Positions 40,589-48,697 of a stretch of DNA of 64,000 nucleotides are shown in pieces. The position numbers and the translations under genes were made by a program. The notes under the pieces were generated by a model, which did no database searches, was not told where the DNA came from, and saw nothing but the letters and a program-made list of their open reading frames with translations. This DNA comes from Nocardia pseudobrasiliensis NBRC 108224. GTDB lineage: Bacteria > Actinomycetota > Actinomycetes > Mycobacteriales > Mycobacteriaceae. The stretch spans positions 105,341 to 169,340 of the forward strand of contig NZ_BDBS01000020.1 of the NCBI RefSeq assembly GCF_001613105.1, read 5' to 3'. Within the stretch, counting starts at the first letter, position 1. Every line of letters begins with the position of its first letter.

Positions 40589-41809
40589 ATGGCCACCGCG
40601 ATCGCATCCGCCGAATCCGCCACCCACGAGCGCCGGATCACGCTGGCCCTGTTCGCGGCGGGCCTGACCACCTTCGCCTCGATGTACAGCGCCCAGGCCC
40701 TGCTGCCCAGCCTGTCGGCGGCCTTCGGGGCCACGCCCGCGCACGCCGCGCTCGCGGTCTCGCTGACCACCGGCGCGCTGGCATTGGCGATCGTGCCGGT
40801 GAGCGTGCTGTCGGGACGCTTCGGCCGAACCCGGGTGATGATCACCTCGGCCGTAGTGGCGGCGGTCATCGGCTTGCTCGTACCGCTGAGCCCGAATCTC
40901 GAGGTGCTGCTGGCCGGGCGGGCGCTGCAGGGTCTCGCGCTCGCCGGGGTGCCCGCGGTGGCGATGGCCTATCTGGCCGAGGAGATCGGGGCGGGCGGAC
41001 TCGGCGCGGCCATGGGCGTCTACATCGCGGGTACCAGCGTGGGCGGGCTTGCGGGCCGGTTGATTCCGGCATTCGTACTCGAGGGCGCGTCGTGGCGCTG
41101 GGGCGCGGCGGTGGTCGCGCTCGCGGCCGCGGCGTGCACGATCTGGTTCGTCCGCCAGCTGCCGCCCTCGCGCGGATTCACCGCCCAGCCACTCGAACTC
41201 GGCACGCTGATTCGGGATCTGACCGGACATCTGCGCCACGGCACGCTGGCGGCGCTGTTCGTCCTGGCGTTTCTGCTGATGGGTGGTTTCGTCTCGGTGT
41301 ACAACTTCCTCGGCTACCGGCTGGTCCACGCGCCGTTCGGATTGTCCGCGGCCACAGCGGGTCTGGTGTTCGTGCTGTATCTGGGCGGGACCGCGTCCTC
41401 GACGATCGCGGGAGGACTGTCGGATCGGCTGGGCCGTCCGCGGGTGCTGGGCGTCGCACTGGTCGCCATGGCCGCGGGCCTGGCGCTGACCGTTCCCGAT
41501 CAGCTGGCGATCGTCCTGGTCGGTGTACTGCTGTGCACCGTCGGCTTTTTCGCGGCCCACTCCATCGCCAGCGCCTGGGTCGGCGCGGCCGCGCGACACA
41601 ATCGCGCCGCCGCCTCCTCGCTGTATCTGTTCTTCTACTACCTCGGTAGCTCCGTCGCGGGCGGCGCGGCGGGCATTCCCTACGCCCGCTACGGCTGGGC
41701 CGGAGTCAGCGTCTACGCCGGAATTCTCATCCTCGCCGCGGCCGTCGCGGCGGTCGCGCTGGCTCGACGCGACGAGACCCGCGTCATCCTGACGGAGAAT
41801 TCGGCCTGA
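40589..41809 (+). CDS. MFS transporter (DHA1-like exporter)
   Basis: The protein has 406 residues with about 12 membrane helices. The loop between helices 2 and 3 has the family pattern LSGRFGRTRVMI, repeated later in SDRLGRPRVLGVA, and a central helix reads AYLAEEIGAGGLGAAMGVYIAGTSVGGLAGRLI. This layout resembles the YnfM/sugar-efflux type of exporters. The ATG at 40589 is chosen; the 153-residue upstream extension is antisense to peptidase E. It precedes mraY by 22 bases, so both could share a transcript. Confidence 0.88.
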   Translation: MATAIASAESATHERRITLALFAAGLTTFASMYSAQALLPSLSAAFGATPAHAALAVSLTTGALALAIVPVSVLSGRFGRTRVMITSAVVAAVIGLLVPLSPNLEVLLAGRALQGLALAGVPAVAMAYLAEEIGAGGLGAAMGVYIAGTSVGGLAGRLIPAFVLEGASWRWGAAVVALAAAACTIWFVRQLPPSRGFTAQPLELGTLIRDLTGHLRHGTLAALFVLAFLLMGGFVSVYNFLGYRLVHAPFGLSAATAGLVFVLYLGGTASSTIAGGLSDRLGRPRVLGVALVAMAAGLALTVPDQLAIVLVGVLLCTVGFFAAHSIASAWVGAAARHNRAAASSLYLFFYYLGSSVAGGAAGIPYARYGWAGVSVYAGILILAAAVAAVALARRDETRVILTENSA

Positions 41810-41831
41810 TCTTGGTTAATATCTGACGGCG

Positions 41832-42908
41832 ATGAGGCAAATCCTGTTCTCCGCGATGATTGCCCTCGCGGTCTCGATTACATTGACGCCGTTGTTGATC
41901 AAGCTGTTCGCCCAGCGACGGCTCGGTCAGGAGATCCGCGTCGACGGACCGGCCAGCCATCAGGCCAAGCGCGGCACGCCCACGATGGGCGGTATCGCGA
42001 TCATCGTGGGCATGTGGGCCGGATATCTCGGCTCGCATCTGATCGGTATCCGCTACCGCGCCGAGGGACCCACGGCCTCGGGCCTGCTGGTCCTCGGATT
42101 GGCTACGGCGCTGGGCGTGGTCGGATTCCTCGACGATTTCATCAAACTGCGCAAGCGCCGCAATCTCGGCCTCACGGCCAAGGGCAAATACGTCGGACAG
42201 CTCGGCGCCGCGATCGTCTTCGGTCTGCTCGCGCTGCGCTTCCCCACCAACTCCGGCCTGACCCCGGGCAGCCGGTATCTGTCGTTCGTGCGCGACGACG
42301 CGACCCTGAAATTCTGGGTGGTCATCTTCCTGCTGGGAGTCTGCTTCCTGGTGGTGGCGTGGTCGAATGCGGTGAACCTGACCGACGGTCTCGACGGATT
42401 GGCCGCGGGCACCATGGGATTCGCCCTCGGCGCCTACACCATCATCACGTTCTGGCAGTACAGCAATGCGTGCGCCACCAAGCCCGGCGTCGGCTGCTAC
42501 AACGTCCGCGACCCGCTGGACCTCGCCCTGGTCTGCGCCGCCGGCGCGGCCGCCTGCGTCGGATTCCTGTGGTGGAACGCCGCTCCGGCGAAGATCTTCA
42601 TGGGCGACACCGGTTCCATGGCCCTGGGCGGCCTGCTCGCCGGACTGTCCATCACCACCCGCACCGAACTGCTCATGGTGGTGGTCGGCGCGGTGTTCTT
42701 CGCCGAAATCCTGTCGGTCCTCCTGCAGATCGTCGTCTTCCGCACCACCCGCCGCCGCCTGTTCAAAATGGCCCCCTTCCATCACCACTTCGAACTGGGC
42801 CAGTGGGCCGAAACCACGGTCATCATTCGCTTCTGGCTGCTGGGCGGTATCGCGGCGGCCTTCGGACTGGCGCTGTTCTACGGCGAATATCTCGCCGCCA
42901 TCGGCTGA
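41832..42908 (+). CDS. mraY: Phospho-N-acetylmuramoyl-pentapeptide transferase (MraY)
   Basis: The 358-residue protein has ten predicted helices and the complete MraY active site: Asp101-Asp102 in GFLDDFIKL, Asn182 with Asp185 and Asp188 in NLTDGLDGL, Asp259 in KIFMGDTGSMALGG and His317-319 in FHHHFE. It transfers phospho-MurNAc-pentapeptide to the lipid carrier, the first membrane step of peptidoglycan synthesis. No other cell-wall cluster gene surrounds it, so it is either a second copy or the displaced main copy. It starts 22 bases after an MFS exporter gene. Confidence 0.93.
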   Translation: MRQILFSAMIALAVSITLTPLLIKLFAQRRLGQEIRVDGPASHQAKRGTPTMGGIAIIVGMWAGYLGSHLIGIRYRAEGPTASGLLVLGLATALGVVGFLDDFIKLRKRRNLGLTAKGKYVGQLGAAIVFGLLALRFPTNSGLTPGSRYLSFVRDDATLKFWVVIFLLGVCFLVVAWSNAVNLTDGLDGLAAGTMGFALGAYTIITFWQYSNACATKPGVGCYNVRDPLDLALVCAAGAAACVGFLWWNAAPAKIFMGDTGSMALGGLLAGLSITTRTELLMVVVGAVFFAEILSVLLQIVVFRTTRRRLFKMAPFHHHFELGQWAETTVIIRFWLLGGIAAAFGLALFYGEYLAAIG

Positions 42909-42921
42909 GGTCGGCTCGTCA

Positions 42922-43356
42922 TCAGTTCATATCGTCGGGAAGGAGCCGGAAGGCCGGGTAGCTCAGTGGCCGCAGCGCGCGAAAGTCTCGTCGGTCCAGG
43001 GTCAACACCGCGTCGGTGTCGTATTCGGCCGCTAGCGTCACACATACCGCGTCGACCAGATCCAAATCGAGGTCGCGGTACTGGCGACGAATCGATACCG
43101 CCGTTCTGATCTGCGCCACATCGACATTCGCCACCTCCACACGAGTGGTTGCGATCCGATCCGCGAGCAGAAGTAGGGCGCGGTCGGCGGACTCGCGTCC
43201 GCCGCGGACGGTCGCGACGTGATGAACCTCGGTGATAGCGAGGGCGCTCACCACCAGAGTGCTCGCCGCATTGGCTGCACGCCGCACAGCCAAGTGTTCG
43301 GGATCGGCGAGGTTCAGTAGTGCGAGGATTCCTGATGTATCGGCGATGACGATCAT
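42922..43356 (-). CDS. vapC: VapC-type toxin (PIN-domain ribonuclease)
   Basis: The protein has 144 residues. The PIN-domain acidic residues are in place: Asp6 (IADTSG), Glu43 (AITEVHH), Asp102 (LVDAVCVTLA) and Asp121 (LTLDRRDF). It should be a magnesium-dependent RNase that halts translation unless neutralised. Its ATG overlaps the vapB stop by four bases. It converges on mraY with a 13-base gap. Confidence 0.93.
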   Translation of the reverse strand: MIVIADTSGILALLNLADPEHLAVRRAANAASTLVVSALAITEVHHVATVRGGRESADRALLLLADRIATTRVEVANVDVAQIRTAVSIRRQYRDLDLDLVDAVCVTLAAEYDTDAVLTLDRRDFRALRPLSYPAFRLLPDDMN

Positions 43357-43577
43357 GCGGACCGATGCGTGATGTCGCGAATGTCTTCCTTTGATATCGG
43401 CCCGCCCAGGTCGACACCTTCGTCATCCGCGAAAAGCGGCGTGTCCCAGGTGCGATTGCGCAATAGATACAGGCGCAGGGCGTCGCGCGTGATGTCGTGC
43501 TTCGATCGCCCCTCGACCTTGGCCTGCTTGTCGAGAGCGGCTTCTTCGTCATCGGAAAGTCGAACGGTCCACGCCAT
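43353..43577 (-). CDS. vapB: VapB-type antitoxin (ribbon-helix-helix)
   Basis: The protein has 74 residues. The N-terminal MAWTVRLSDDEEAALDKQAKVEGRSKHDITRDAL is a CopG-type ribbon-helix-helix. The C-terminal tail (TPLFADDEGVDLGGPISKEDIRDI) would wrap the toxin. The ATG at 43577 is preferred to one at 43583. Paired GATACCA repeats lie directly upstream, the probable operator for autorepression by the complex. Confidence 0.9.
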   Translation of the reverse strand: MAWTVRLSDDEEAALDKQAKVEGRSKHDITRDALRLYLLRNRTWDTPLFADDEGVDLGGPISKEDIRDITHRSA

Positions 43578-43585
43578 GACCATAT

Positions 43586-43604
43586 GATACCAACGCAGAT
43601 ACCA
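43586..43604. promoter_or_regulatory. Direct repeats before vapB, probable operator
   Basis: GATACCA occurs at 43586-43592 and 43598-43604 with a 12-base period, right upstream of vapB. Ribbon-helix-helix dimers often bind such pairs on one DNA face. The gap to rsmE is only 46 bases, so the promoter must lie here or within the end of rsmE. Confidence 0.55.
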
Positions 43605-43623
43605 CATTGCCGCTCCCGCAGAC

Positions 43624-44364
43624 CTACCAGCGGGCCGTGAGCGCTCCCAGGGCCCCGAGCGCTACGGCCGCGGCCGTGGAGGTCCGCAGCACCGTCGGGC
43701 CGAGCAGCACGATATCCGCGCCCGCGTCGGCCAGATCGCACAGCTCGGAATCGTCGAGGCCGCCCTCGGGACCGACGATCAGCACCACCCGTCCGGCCTC
43801 GGCCAAGGGCAGATCCACGAAGCGCGCGCTGCCGGATTCGTGCAGGGCGGCGACGATACCGTTGTCGGCCTTCACCTTCCGCACCAGCTCGAGCACCTCG
43901 CCCGTGGCATGCAGTTCGGCCACCTCGGGGATGTAGGCGCGCCGCGACTGCCGGGCCGCCGATCGTGCCGCGGCCCGCCACTTGTCGACGCCCTTGCGCG
44001 CCTTGCCCTCCCAGTTCGCGACGCATCGCGCGGCCTGCCAGGGCACGATCTCGTCGACGCCCGCCTCGGTCATCAGCTCCACGGCCAGCTCCGAGCGATC
44101 CGATTTCGGCAGCGCCTGCACCACCGTGACCGACGGCGAAACCGGCTGTGCCACGGCCCGATCCAGAATCTTCAGTTCGAGCCGATCCCTACCGGTCGCC
44201 ACGACCTCCGACGCCGCGAGTACGCCCGCGCCGTCGGACAGCGTGATGGGCTCGCCGACCCGGATGCGCCGGACGGTCGCTGCATGACGGCCCTCGGGAC
44301 CGTCGAGCACCGCGAGACCGCCGGGCTCCGGAATGTCGTCGAGATAGAAGACGGTCGCGGCCAC
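43624..44364 (-). CDS. rsmE: 16S rRNA m3U1498 methyltransferase RsmE
   Basis: The protein has 246 residues. The PUA-like N-terminal part (EGRHAATVRRIRVGE) precedes the SPOUT knot with IVGPEGGLDDSEL and LGPTVLRTSTAA, the SAM-binding trefoil loops. It methylates uridine 1498 of 16S rRNA. It begins at a GTG immediately after the dnaJ stop (no gap), so the two genes are coupled, as in mycobacteria (Rv2372c-Rv2373c). Confidence 0.95.
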   Translation of the reverse strand: MAATVFYLDDIPEPGGLAVLDGPEGRHAATVRRIRVGEPITLSDGAGVLAASEVVATGRDRLELKILDRAVAQPVSPSVTVVQALPKSDRSELAVELMTEAGVDEIVPWQAARCVANWEGKARKGVDKWRAAARSAARQSRRAYIPEVAELHATGEVLELVRKVKADNGIVAALHESGSARFVDLPLAEAGRVVLIVGPEGGLDDSELCDLADAGADIVLLGPTVLRTSTAAAVALGALGALTARW

Positions 44365-45507
44365 TCAGCGCCCGCTGAAGGAGGCCCGCAACCGCGCGAA
44401 CAGCCCGCTGTTGTGCTCGGACTGGGCCGAGAGCACCTCGGTGCGCTCGTTGCCGCGCAGCGCCTTGTACTTGCGCAGCAGATCGGTCTGCTTGGCGTCG
44501 AGTTTGGTCGGGATCACGATGTCCAGATGCGCGATCAGATCGCCGCGCGCACTGGACCGCAGCTTGGGCATACCGTGCCCGCGCAGCACCGACACCTCGC
44601 CCGGCTGGGTACCCGGCGGAATGGTCAGTTCGGTCGGACCGTCGAGAATGGTGTCGATGACCACGGTCGCGCCGAGTGCGGCCTCGACCATCGGCACGCG
44701 AATCGTGCAGTGCAGATCGTCGCCGTCGCGGACGAAGGTGTCGTGCGGCTGCTCGACGATCTCGACGTACAGATCACCGGCCGGGCCACCGCCCGGGCCG
44801 ACCTCGCCCTGCGCGGCCAGCCGCACCCGCATGCCGTTGGCCACACCCGCGGGAATCGGCGCGGCGATCTCGCGACGCGCCCGCACCCGGCCGTCGCCGC
44901 CGCATTTGCGGCACGGATCGGGAATGGTCTCGCCCGCACCGCGACAGGTCGGGCAGGGCCGCGAGGTCATCACCTGGCCGAGGAACGAGCGCTGCACCGA
45001 CTGGATCTCACCCGCGCCGCCGCAGGTCTCACAGCGCACCGGCTTGGAATTGCCGTTGGTACCCGAACCCTGGCACAGATCGCACAGCACCGCGGTGTCG
45101 ACGGTCAGATGTTTGGTGACCCCGACCGCGCATTCGGCCAGCGAAAGTCGCGTCCGCAGCAGCGAATCCGCGCCCGGTTGCACCCGCCCGCGCGGCTTGC
45201 GCGGACCGGCCGCGCCCATTCCGCCGAAGAACGCCTCGAACACATCGCCCAGACCGCCGAAGCCGGTCGCGAAGCCGCCCCCACCCGCGGACTCGAGCGG
45301 ATCTCCGCCCATATCGACGATGCGTCGCTTTTCCGGATCGGTGAGCACCTCGTAGGCCGCGGACACCTCGCGGAACTTCTCCTGCGCGTCCGCATCCGGG
45401 TTGACGTCGGGGTGCAATTCCCGCGCCAGCCGACGGTAGGCGCGCTTGATCTCCTGATCGGTCGCATTGCGGCCGACTCCGAGGATTCCGTAGTAGTCCC
45501 GTGCCAC
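44365..45507 (-). CDS. dnaJ: DnaJ-type co-chaperone (DnaJ2)
   Basis: The protein has 380 residues. The J domain has the HPD motif at 32-34, followed by a short Gly/Phe-rich segment. Four zinc repeats follow (CDLCQGSG, CETCGGAG, CPTCRGAG, CRKCGGDG), then two C-terminal substrate-binding domains. It delivers clients to DnaK. The gene lies downstream of hrcA with a 71-base gap, the usual arrangement for the second DnaJ in actinobacteria. A GTG start is used. Confidence 0.96.
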   Translation of the reverse strand: MARDYYGILGVGRNATDQEIKRAYRRLARELHPDVNPDADAQEKFREVSAAYEVLTDPEKRRIVDMGGDPLESAGGGGFATGFGGLGDVFEAFFGGMGAAGPRKPRGRVQPGADSLLRTRLSLAECAVGVTKHLTVDTAVLCDLCQGSGTNGNSKPVRCETCGGAGEIQSVQRSFLGQVMTSRPCPTCRGAGETIPDPCRKCGGDGRVRARREIAAPIPAGVANGMRVRLAAQGEVGPGGGPAGDLYVEIVEQPHDTFVRDGDDLHCTIRVPMVEAALGATVVIDTILDGPTELTIPPGTQPGEVSVLRGHGMPKLRSSARGDLIAHLDIVIPTKLDAKQTDLLRKYKALRGNERTEVLSAQSEHNSGLFARLRASFSGR

Positions 45508-45578
45508 GTGTTGTCTCTTCTAGTCCTGTTCCGAAGGTTTACCGCATCTGTCCTGCCGCACCACCGGCGGCCGATCGC

Positions 45579-46613
45579 TCATCGTTCGGCGAGCACCTCA
45601 CCGATATATCGTGCGACCGCGGCGACCGAAGCGATGGTCCCGGGGTAGTCCATCCGGGTCGGACCCAGTACCCCCATGGCGCCGAGAACGGCGCCCGGGA
45701 CACCGTACCCGGTCGAGACGACAGAGGTCCCGCGCATCTGCTCGACCTGGGTCTCCTCCCCGATCTGCACGGTGACCATGCCCGGTTGCTGCGCCGCGGC
45801 AAGCAGTTTCAGCACGATCACCTGTTCCTCGAGCGCCTCCAGCACCGAACGCAGCGAACCCGGGAAGACGCCGAAGTCGGCGACATTGCGGGTGAGGTTC
45901 GCGGTGCCGCCGAGGACCAGCCGCTCCTCGGGATGTTCGACCAGTGTTTCCACCAGTACGGTCGACACCCGAACCAGTACATCGCGCAGTCGGGCCGGGC
46001 TGTGTTCGGGCAGTACCGCGACTGCCGCCGACGCCGCGGCCAGGCGCTTGCCGTCCATGGCCTTGCCGAGCATGCCGCGTAACGCCGCCAGGTCCTCGTC
46101 ATCGACGACTGTGCCCAGGTCGACGAGGCGTTGATCGACGCGGCCGGTATCGGTGATGACAACCAGCAGCAGCCGCGCGGGATTGAGCGCTACCACCTCG
46201 ATGTGCCGCACGGTCGAGGCCGATACCGTCGGATACTGGACCATCGCGACCTGACGGGTCAGCTGGGCCAGCAGCCGCACGCCGCGGCGCAGCACATCGT
46301 CGAGATCGACGCCGTTCTCCAAGAATTCCAGGATCGCCCGGCGCTCGGCCGGCGACAGCGGCTTCACCTCGGCGATGTTGTCGACGAACTGCCGATAGCC
46401 CTTGTCGGTCGGTATGCGGCCGGAGCTGGTGTGCGGCTGGGTGATGTACCCCTCCGCCTCCAGTACGGCCATATCGTTGCGCACGGTCGCGCTCGACACA
46501 CCCAGGTTGTGTCGCTCGACCAGAGTCTTCGAGCCGATCGGTTCCTTGGTCGCGATAAAGTCCGCGACGATCGCCCGCAGGACCTCGAGTCGCCGCTGCT
46601 CGGTGCTCGACAT
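45579..46613 (-). CDS. hrcA: Heat-inducible transcriptional repressor HrcA
   Basis: The protein has 344 residues. The ATG at 46613 has AGGAGGTGGG upstream; an earlier in-frame start is rejected. The N-terminal winged helix is EPIGSKTLVERHNLGVSSATVRNDMAVLEAEGYITQPHTSSGRIPTDKGYRQFVD, a clear family signature. It represses heat-shock genes by binding the CIRCE element. A CIRCE-like repeat is found 125 bases upstream of its start, so it is probably autoregulated. Confidence 0.95.
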   Translation of the reverse strand: MSSTEQRRLEVLRAIVADFIATKEPIGSKTLVERHNLGVSSATVRNDMAVLEAEGYITQPHTSSGRIPTDKGYRQFVDNIAEVKPLSPAERRAILEFLENGVDLDDVLRRGVRLLAQLTRQVAMVQYPTVSASTVRHIEVVALNPARLLLVVITDTGRVDQRLVDLGTVVDDEDLAALRGMLGKAMDGKRLAAASAAVAVLPEHSPARLRDVLVRVSTVLVETLVEHPEERLVLGGTANLTRNVADFGVFPGSLRSVLEALEEQVIVLKLLAAAQQPGMVTVQIGEETQVEQMRGTSVVSTGYGVPGAVLGAMGVLGPTRMDYPGTIASVAAVARYIGEVLAER

Positions 46614-46737
46614 CGGTCCCACCTCCTCGCTCGCCATCGGGTCGGCCCGGGGAGGTGTACGACCGCCGGACGGCAGCCACGATCACACGGATCCCCGGTT
46701 CATCCGAGGTCCAGTTTAAATCGCCGAGGGCGAATAG

Positions 46738-46764
46738 TTAGCACACGCGCCTGAGCAGTGCTAA
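46738..46764. promoter_or_regulatory. CIRCE element (HrcA operator)
   Basis: TTAGCACAC, nine bases, then CAGTGCTAA matches the CIRCE consensus TTAGCACTC-N9-GAGTGCTAA with one change in each arm. It lies upstream of hrcA. It overlaps the stop codon of the small gene ending at 46761, so that the stop itself is part of the operator. Confidence 0.88.
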
Positions 46765-46967
46765 TCCCCGAGGGCGTCCTTACCGGCCTGAGCGTCCAAG
46801 CCGAGCATCGCCAGCAGGCACACACAGTCCTCGGCATCGGTGGCGTGGCTGGCTACGGCTCGGGCGGCCAAGGCGCCCAATCGAGCCGATTCGGCCCTTT
46901 CGGCGGCTCGCAGCTCGGCGAATTCGCTCTGGTCGGGGACAAGGCTGATGCGGTGGGCCTGCGGCAC
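46761..46967 (-). CDS. Small conserved-position hypothetical protein before hrcA
   Basis: The protein has 68 residues and a GTG start preceded by GAGGAG. It is alanine-rich and helical (FAELRAAERAESARLGALAARAVASHATDAEDCVCLLAMLGL). It contains a CVC pair and no membrane segment. A similar small gene lies beside hrcA in mycobacteria (Rv2375 as I recall). The function is unknown; the gene ends inside the CIRCE element. Confidence 0.6.
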   Translation of the reverse strand: MPQAHRISLVPDQSEFAELRAAERAESARLGALAARAVASHATDAEDCVCLLAMLGLDAQAGKDALGD

Positions 46968-47036
46968 AGGGGGCTCCTCGGGGTCATCTCGGACCCTACG
47001 CCCACTGCCGATCCGGCCGCAGGCCAACCGACCAAG

Positions 47037-48266
47037 TTATTCGGCCTCGGCGAGCAGCAGATCCCGCACGACCGCATCGGCCAGCAGACGGCCGCGATCG
47101 GTGAGAATCAGCCGGTCGTGGGCACGTACGGCCAGCCCGTCGGTGATCACGCGATCGGCCGCGCGCAGCTCGGCGGGGGCCAGATCGGCCAGCGGCAGAC
47201 CGGTCCGCAACCGGATGGTCAGCATGACCCTCTCGGTGTGACATTCCTCATCGGTCAGCCGTTCCCAGCCCGCCGCGGGCAGTCCGCCGCCCGCGACTCG
47301 ATCGGCATAGCGGGCCGGATGCTTCACATTCCACCAGCGCACGCCGCCGAGATGGCTGTGCGCGCCCGGGCCCGCGCCCAGCCAGTCGCCGCCGTCCCAG
47401 TAGCCCAGATTGTGCCGACAGCGCCCGGAATCGCTTGCCGCCCAATTGGACACCTCGTACCAGTCGAAGCCCGCGGCGGTCAGGCGGGCATCGATGCGTT
47501 CGTACCGAGCGGCCAGCACATCGTCATCGGGCGCGGGCAGTTCCCCGCGACGCACCTTGCGGGCCAAGGCGGTGCCGTCCTCGACGATCAGCGAATAGGC
47601 CGAGACGTGATCGACCCCCGCGGCCAGCACCGCGTCGAGGCTGGCATCCAGATCACCGTCGCGCTCCCCCGGAGTTCCGTAGATCAGATCCAGATTCACA
47701 TGCTCGAACCCCGCCGCGCGCGCCTCCCGCGCCGCCGCGACCGCGCGCCCCGGCGTATGCGTGCGATCGAGCACCTTCAACACATGCGCCGCCGCGGACT
47801 GCATCCCCAGCGACACCCGCGTGAATCCCCCCGCGAGCAGCCGCTCGAAGAACTCCGGCGAGGTCGACTCCGGATTCGACTCGGTGGTCACCTCGGCATC
47901 GGCCGCGAACGCGAAGTTCGCCCGAACGGCATCGAGCACCTCGGCCAACCCGTCCCCACCCAGCAGCGAGGGCGTCCCCCCACCGACGAATACGGTCGAC
48001 ACCGGCGGCTGCGCTCCCGGCAACTCCCCGAAAACCCGTGCCGCCTCGGCCATCTCCCCCCGCAATGCCTCCAACCACGACCGCGGCGACGCCGAACTCC
48101 CCAACTCCCCCGCCGTATAGGTATTGAAATCGCAGTACCCACACCGAGTAGCACAGAACGGCACATGCACATAAACCCCGAACGCCCCGCCCCCGAACCC
48201 CCGCAACACCGGTTGCTCGGCCGCGGAGCTCGAGCGGCGGTCGGCGGAGGCATCGATCGAAGTCAC
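47037..48266 (-). CDS. hemW: Radical SAM protein HemW (coproporphyrinogen oxidase-like)
   Basis: The protein has 409 residues with a GTG start at 48266. The cluster motif is CATRCGYCDF (CxxxCxxC) followed by the GGGTPSLLGG loop. The C-terminal domain (HLGGVRWWNVKHPARYADRV) is the HemN/HemW extension. HemW is now regarded as a haem chaperone; the older name was hemN. The N-terminal tail (about 35 residues) is not conserved-looking. It is divergent from the sulfur operon. Confidence 0.9.
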   Translation of the reverse strand: MTSIDASADRRSSSAAEQPVLRGFGGGAFGVYVHVPFCATRCGYCDFNTYTAGELGSSASPRSWLEALRGEMAEAARVFGELPGAQPPVSTVFVGGGTPSLLGGDGLAEVLDAVRANFAFAADAEVTTESNPESTSPEFFERLLAGGFTRVSLGMQSAAAHVLKVLDRTHTPGRAVAAAREARAAGFEHVNLDLIYGTPGERDGDLDASLDAVLAAGVDHVSAYSLIVEDGTALARKVRRGELPAPDDDVLAARYERIDARLTAAGFDWYEVSNWAASDSGRCRHNLGYWDGGDWLGAGPGAHSHLGGVRWWNVKHPARYADRVAGGGLPAAGWERLTDEECHTERVMLTIRLRTGLPLADLAPAELRAADRVITDGLAVRAHDRLILTDRGRLLADAVVRDLLLAEAE

Positions 48267-48472
48267 CGATCCAGTCTGCCCACCGACCGAATGTGAGATG
48301 CGCCCGGCCTGCCGCTGTTTCGCCCCGACCGCGCGAACGCCGACGCGACCGATCCCTCCCCCTATGACCGATCTCACAAAACAGGTCGGGTGTCCAGGGA
48401 ATTTCCCTCTATTTTGCGGAAAATATGGCCGGGTGGTCGGAAGGGCCCCGCTGACATGGCACAATAAGGTCC

Positions 48473-48565
48473 ATGACCGGACTTGGAGTGCGATTGGTGG
48501 CGCGTCGCCACGTCGACTTCAAGCGCGTGTGCAGTGCGAGCTGTCTGCCGGATCGCCTCCGGTAG
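48473..48565 (+). CDS. Cysteine-containing leader peptide of the sulfate-assimilation operon
   Basis: A 30-codon reading frame lies 132 bases upstream of the sulfite reductase gene. The peptide has an Arg-rich middle (ARRHVDF), then Cys at residues 20 and 24 (RVCSASCLP), and ends LR. AAGG lies three bases before the ATG. This pattern matches the leader peptides placed before sulfur genes in actinobacteria, where scarce cysteinyl-tRNA stalls the ribosome and relieves attenuation. The conserved layout supports coding; regulation by cysteine is inferred from the family. Confidence 0.75.
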   Translation: MTGLGVRLVARRHVDFKRVCSASCLPDRLR

Positions 48566-48697
48566 TTCTGCCCCTGACCCGGTTTCGGCGTCCTCGTCTC
48601 GACGCCCCTCCTTTCCCTGCCGCTGAAATACCGAAGGCGTGAGCCAGCCCCTCCCGCCTGCCGTAAGGCCTGATCACCACCCCGCAGGAGCGACCCC

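Noticed and set aside
48566..48697. SAM or cobalamin riboswitch before sulfite reductase
   Set aside because: No conserved core of either riboswitch was recognised; the cysteine leader peptide explains the long leader better.
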